DNA of 9,313 bases from JAQBRD01 sp041158765. Lineage in GTDB: Bacteria; Patescibacteriota; Minisyncoccia; Phycocordibacterales; PALSA-1337. Below the pieces are notes generated by a model. It worked only from the letters and a program-made list of their open reading frames with translations, was not told the DNA's origin and did not search any database. Location: assembly GCA_041158765.1 (NCBI GenBank), contig JBEBAU010000038.1, positions 1 to 9,313 of the forward strand, written 5' to 3'. The position numbers and the translations under genes are program-made. Every line of letters begins with the position of its first letter. The first letter of the stretch is position 1. Shown one piece after another: positions 6,689 to 9,313 of this stretch.

Positions 6689-8113
6689 GATGTGACTACC
6701 GGCTACATATCCACTTGTCCAACAAAGCTGTAGGCTATAACCTCCAGAAGGGCGTTCGATATCAAGAACGTCACCCGTGATTGAGAGATTCGGGAAGAGG
6801 CGTGATTGCATGGTACGTGAATCAACCTCACGAATATCAAGACCGCCAGAAGCAATAACTGCTTTTTCAAAACCAAGAAGGCCTTTCACCGTGAGTGTGA
6901 AATGTTTGATGAGCTGAATCAGAGCAAGACGTTCTTCACGCGAGACAAGATTTACCTGTTTTTCGGGATCAATGCTACTACGTTCAATAATGATTGGTGT
7001 GAGTGTTGAGGGGAGAAGATCATCGAGAGCATTTTTGAATTTTTTATTGGAATGTTTCATGAAATTTTCTTGGAGCTTTTTGTTGAGAATTCCATAGTCA
7101 CATGTAGGAAGTAAATCGAGTGAAAGGATAACTTCACCATCATCATTCTGATATACGAGTAGTTCGCGAAGCGCTGCGCTAATATTGAGAATAGAAGGGC
7201 CCGACATACCAACGTGAGTAAAAAGAATTTTGCTATGAGCAATACCTTGTGGGCCGGTGCGTTTCATTTCGTATTTTTTGATACCACCTTGCAGTACGGT
7301 GATTTTGATACCAGTCATTCCAAGTCCTGCGAGGCGCTTTATCCATGGTTCTTGTATGGTGATTGGCACGAGCGACGGGGTTGGCATAGTGACTGTGTGG
7401 CCGATTTTTTTGAGCCAGATGAAACCGTCTCCCGTAGAGCCGGTTTCTGGGCGTGAGGCGCCGCCAGTCGCGAGAATGAAATGTCGAGCAACAAGGATGG
7501 CGGCGCCTCGATCTCCTGGTTCTTTTTCAAGTTTCATTTTTTCAACAAGACGATCAAGCTGTGAAGGTCCACCTTTTGTTGGGCGGATTTTGATTGCGGT
7601 GATAGCTGAATTTTCTGGATTCGTAATGAAACCATCCACAGAAATATTCATGAGTGTTTCAACAGAACCACCAACATCACGGCCAGCAGTCTGAATATAT
7701 CGAGTCATAACTTCCCAGACTGAGCGTGCTGAGTTTGAAACAGGGAATACGCGCTGTTCTTTTTCAATTTTGGTTTTCATTCCGCGAGATTCAAAGAAAT
7801 GAATTGATTGTTGTACATCAAATTGTGAAAATGCTGAAAAAAGAAATTGGTCGGCAGAACCGAAACGTTTGAGCAATTCACGGTTGTCGAATGTGGCATT
7901 TGTTACATTGCAGCGACCACCACCAGTGATGAGAAGTTTTTTGCCAAGACCGTCGTTCTTTTCGACAAGAAGCACGCGCTTGCCGAGTTCAGCTGCTCGT
8001 CCCGCCGCCATCATTCCTGCAGGTCCACCACCAATCACAACTACGTCAAAAACGCTTGATCCAGATGGGGTCGATTGTTCCTGTGGGCTGTTTTTGGCTG
8101 CTTTTTCTTTCAT
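6683..8113 (-). CDS. HI0933/YhiN-family FAD-dependent oxidoreductase
   Basis: This 476-residue protein has an N-terminal dinucleotide-binding fold with GGGPAG (28-33) and the acidic strand end VLLVEK (47-52), then the family segment KKLLITGGGRCNVTN (58-72), ATGG (215-218), FTHVGMSGPSIL (298-309), and the C-terminal FAD block from VIASGGLDI (419-427) through TMQSRLFPNLSITGDVLD (434-451) to GGYSLQLCWTSGYVAG (457-472). These identify the HI0933/YhiN family. E. coli YhiN has been reported as RdsA, which makes dihydrouridine 2449 in 23S rRNA; applying this role here is inference. It is longer than the roughly 400-residue norm, with a polar N-terminal tail of about 20 residues and a charged insertion (about 179-204). 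The ATG at 8113 has AGGA seven bases upstream, the only Shine-Dalgarno-like site in the window, although the same bases can also be read as a -10 element. It diverges from the helicase gene. Confidence 0.93.
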   Translation of the reverse strand: MKEKAAKNSPQEQSTPSGSSVFDVVVIGGGPAGMMAAGRAAELGKRVLLVEKNDGLGKKLLITGGGRCNVTNATFDNRELLKRFGSADQFLFSAFSQFDVQQSIHFFESRGMKTKIEKEQRVFPVSNSARSVWEVMTRYIQTAGRDVGGSVETLMNISVDGFITNPENSAITAIKIRPTKGGPSQLDRLVEKMKLEKEPGDRGAAILVARHFILATGGASRPETGSTGDGFIWLKKIGHTVTMPTPSLVPITIQEPWIKRLAGLGMTGIKITVLQGGIKKYEMKRTGPQGIAHSKILFTHVGMSGPSILNISAALRELLVYQNDDGEVILSLDLLPTCDYGILNKKLQENFMKHSNKKFKNALDDLLPSTLTPIIIERSSIDPEKQVNLVSREERLALIQLIKHFTLTVKGLLGFEKAVIASGGLDIREVDSRTMQSRLFPNLSITGDVLDIERPSGGYSLQLCWTSGYVAGSHIK

Positions 8114-8119
8114 ATGAGC

Positions 8120-8128
8120 ATCCTAGCA
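8120..8128 (-). promoter_or_regulatory. Extended -10 or Shine-Dalgarno site of the flavoprotein gene
   Basis: On the minus strand bases 8128-8120 read TGCTAGGAT. This can be read in two ways. As an extended -10 (TGN plus TAGGAT), standard spacing gives a start exactly at 8113, the A of the ATG, with no leader and no -35 needed. As a ribosome binding site, AGGA lies seven bases before the ATG. The two uses exclude each other, because a leaderless mRNA would not contain the AGGA. Confidence 0.4.
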
Positions 8129-8133
8129 TGTAT

Positions 8134-8162
8134 TTGACGAAATTAGTAGGTTGTGCTACACT
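8134..8162 (+). promoter_or_regulatory. Sigma-70-type promoter of the DEAD-box helicase gene
   Basis: TTGACG (8134-8139) and TACACT (8157-8162) are separated by exactly 17 bases, and TGC precedes the -10 to give an extended -10. This is the best promoter in the window. It predicts a start near A8169 and a leader of about 117 bases before the helicase ATG. A weaker overlapping alternative is TTGTGC (8151-8156) with TATATA (8173-8178), spacer 16. Confidence 0.6.
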
Positions 8163-8210
8163 ATTTACACGTTATATACAGGCCTCTCTGTGCACTCGCA
8201 TGTTTTTGAG

Positions 8211-8271
8211 CTCTCTATATACGATTATTACAGTATAGAGAGTTTTCTCTTTTAATTGCGGTTTTTGCCGC
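8211..8271 (+). promoter_or_regulatory. Structured 5' leader of the helicase mRNA with mutually exclusive hairpins
   Basis: Hairpin A pairs CTCTCTATA (8211-8219) with TATAGAGAG (8234-8242), nine perfect pairs around a 14-base loop, followed by TTTTCTCTTTT, an attenuator-like layout. Hairpin B pairs AGAGAG (8237-8242) with CTCTTT (8247-8252) around a TTTT loop, including one G-U. B uses the 3' arm of A, so only one can form at a time. A third hairpin, GCGG (8258-8261) with CCGC (8268-8271), sits 14 bases before the ATG. Pairing is seen directly; a regulatory role is inferred. Confidence 0.4.
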
Positions 8272-8285
8272 TACATTCAGTTATT

Positions 8286-9313
8286 ATGCCTCCTTCATCT
8301 TCACAACATTCAGCATCAAATTCATCAGCAGGTAATTCATCATCGGGTTCAAGTGGCTCACGTTTTTATCGTGGCGGTGGACGTGGTGGTTCTAGTTCAC
8401 GTGGCGCTAGCTCTGGTTATACCGGTTCATCTCGTAGTGGTGGATACGGCAGCCGTTCAGGTGGTTCATCAGCTGGCTCATATCGTGGTGGAAGCTACGG
8501 CGGATCACGCGGTGGTTCTAGTTCACGTGGTGGTTTTGCTGGTCGTGGCGGCTTCGGTAGCCGAGGTGGTTCTCGAGGTGGAGGCAAGAGTGAACGAATC
8601 GACATCTCTCGTTTCATTCGCAAGGCTCCAGCTGCATCTGCAGTAACCGAAGAAATCCCAGCGTATGTTCCTGAACATAAGTTCAGCGACTTTGCTATTT
8701 CAGACCTCATCAAGGCTAATATCATCGCAAAGGGATATGTAACTCCAAGCCCAATTCAAGATCGCGCTATTCCACAAGTACTTCTCGGTCGTGACGTCGT
8801 AGGTATTGCAAATACCGGTACTGGTAAGACAGCAGCATTTCTTATTCCACTTATTGATAAAGTTCTCAAATTCCGTGCACTCGATCAAAAAGAAAATATT
8901 CTTATCGTTGTGCCAACTCGAGAACTCGCTATTCAGATTGAAGAAGAACTTGTGGCTTTTGTGAAAGGCATGGGAATTTATTCTATGGTTTGTGTCGGAG
9001 GTACATCTATTGTTCCTCAGCTCAAGCGACTTCGAAATCATCACAATTTCATTATTGGTACTCCAGGACGTCTCAAGGATCTTATTGAAAGAAAGGCCCT
9101 CAAGCTCGAATGGTTCCAGACTATCGTACTCGATGAAGCTGATCGAATGCTCGACATGGGATTCATTGGTGATATGAAATTCCTCGTTGCAGGAATGCCA
9201 AAGCCTCATCACACACTTTTCTTCTCAGCGACTATGTCATCTGAGATCGAGGTACTTGTGAAAGACTTCCTCATTGATCCTGTGAAGATTTCGGTGAAAA
9301 CAGGGGATACTTC
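8286..9313 (+). CDS. DEAD-box RNA helicase with N-terminal RGG-rich tail, 3' end outside window
   Basis: The first 342 residues are present; the frame is open at the right edge, so motifs IV-VI of the second RecA domain are not seen. Residues 1-100 are a low-complexity Gly/Ser/Arg tail with eight RGG triplets (R29, R33, R67, R75, R81, R87, R93, R97) and no acidic residue before E103. After IDISRFIRKA (105-114) the RecA-1 domain shows the Q motif with its upstream Phe (F133; GYVTPSPIQ 150-158), motif I ANTGTGKT (175-182), Ia PTRELA (210-215), Ib TPGRL (259-263), II DEAD (283-286) and III SAT (314-316). All are intact, so an active ATP-dependent RNA helicase is expected, with roles such as ribosome assembly or RNA decay. 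The ATG at 8286 is the first usable start: an in-frame stop lies at 8253. There is no Shine-Dalgarno site. Which DEAD-box subfamily it belongs to cannot be settled from this half. Confidence 0.95.
   Translation, partial: MPPSSSQHSASNSSAGNSSSGSSGSRFYRGGGRGGSSSRGASSGYTGSSRSGGYGSRSGGSSAGSYRGGSYGGSRGGSSSRGGFAGRGGFGSRGGSRGGGKSERIDISRFIRKAPAASAVTEEIPAYVPEHKFSDFAISDLIKANIIAKGYVTPSPIQDRAIPQVLLGRDVVGIANTGTGKTAAFLIPLIDKVLKFRALDQKENILIVVPTRELAIQIEEELVAFVKGMGIYSMVCVGGTSIVPQLKRLRNHHNFIIGTPGRLKDLIERKALKLEWFQTIVLDEADRMLDMGFIGDMKFLVAGMPKPHHTLFFSATMSSEIEVLVKDFLIDPVKISVKTGDT
8381..8530 (+). repeat. Direct repeat inside the RGG-coding tract
   Basis: Bases 8381-8404 and 8507-8530 match in 23 of 24 positions, including an exact 20-base match (8385-8404 and 8511-8530), offset by 126 bases or 42 codons. 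Both copies encode RGGSSSRG. Because the same codons are kept and not only the same residues, the tract probably grew by in-frame duplication. Confidence 0.8.

Noticed and set aside
7257..7694. A 145-codon open frame on the plus strand
   Set aside because: It is antisense to the well-supported flavoprotein, and its Pro/Arg/Ser-rich product follows from the codon use of that gene.
8376..8585. CRISPR-like or tandem non-coding repeats
   Set aside because: The repeats are irregular, in frame and encode the RGG tail; there are no equal-length spacers.
8353..8646. A plus-strand frame rich in Val/Ala/His within the start of the helicase
   Set aside because: It is a frame-shifted reading of the RGG tract; the other frame leads without a break into the Q motif and the DEAD box.
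8700..9212. A 170-codon open frame on the minus strand
   Set aside because: It lies entirely opposite the conserved helicase core, and its translation shows no domain or plausible start context. It is a shadow of the real gene.
1..9313. UGA recoding (Gracilibacteria/Absconditabacteria-type code)
   Set aside because: No gene contains an in-frame TGA and tryptophan is encoded by TGG, so the standard bacterial code explains everything.

Overview
The window looks like a piece of a Patescibacteria (CPR) genome, most likely from the Parcubacteria side. The main evidence is the C-terminus of the large surface protein: a Gly/Ser-rich linker followed by two peptidoglycan-binding-like repeats, the second carrying a GPGSPGNET stretch, an arrangement I associate with Parcubacteria exported proteins. 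Very tight gene packing (gaps of 13, 14, 39, 8 and 172 bases), near absence of Shine-Dalgarno sites and moderate-to-low GC agree with this. No in-frame TGA occurs in any gene, so the UGA-recoding CPR lineages are not indicated. No stretch over 300 bases lacks a gene, and I see no tRNA, rRNA, CRISPR array or insertion sequence.

Layout, left to right: (1) the 3' end of a secreted or surface protein with a DUF1566 (Lcl_C) domain, + strand; (2) a membrane-anchored family-2 glycosyltransferase of the DPM/DPG-synthase-like type, - strand; (3) divergent from it by only 14 bases, a 605-residue polytopic membrane protein that looks like a GT-C fold glycosyltransferase, + strand; (4) 39 bases later, a 1052-residue exported protein with an Fn3-like domain, a trypsin-like serine protease with a readable His/Asp/Ser triad, a cadherin-like domain, six Asp-box (BNR) repeats, a poly-Gly linker and two peptidoglycan-binding-like repeats, + strand; (5) converging on it, a HI0933/YhiN-family flavoprotein, - strand, with a hairpin that holds both stop codons; (6) a 172-base divergent control region; (7) the first 342 residues of a DEAD-box RNA helicase with an N-terminal RGG-rich tail, + strand, running off the right edge.

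How the genes may work together: genes 1-4 form a cell-envelope block. The GT2 enzyme would charge a polyprenyl-phosphate carrier with sugar, the GT-C-like protein would use such a lipid-linked sugar on the outer face of the membrane, and the Ser/Thr-rich surface protease next door is a plausible glycosylation target (inference). Genes 6-7 are an RNA/ribosome block: YhiN of E. coli has been reported as a 23S rRNA dihydrouridine synthase, and DEAD-box helicases commonly act in ribosome assembly or mRNA decay.

The most interesting points are the domain architecture of the protease-propeller surface protein, the N-terminal RGG tail of the helicase with a structured leader containing mutually exclusive hairpins, and a recurring placement of -10-like hexamers exactly where they would give leaderless mRNAs.
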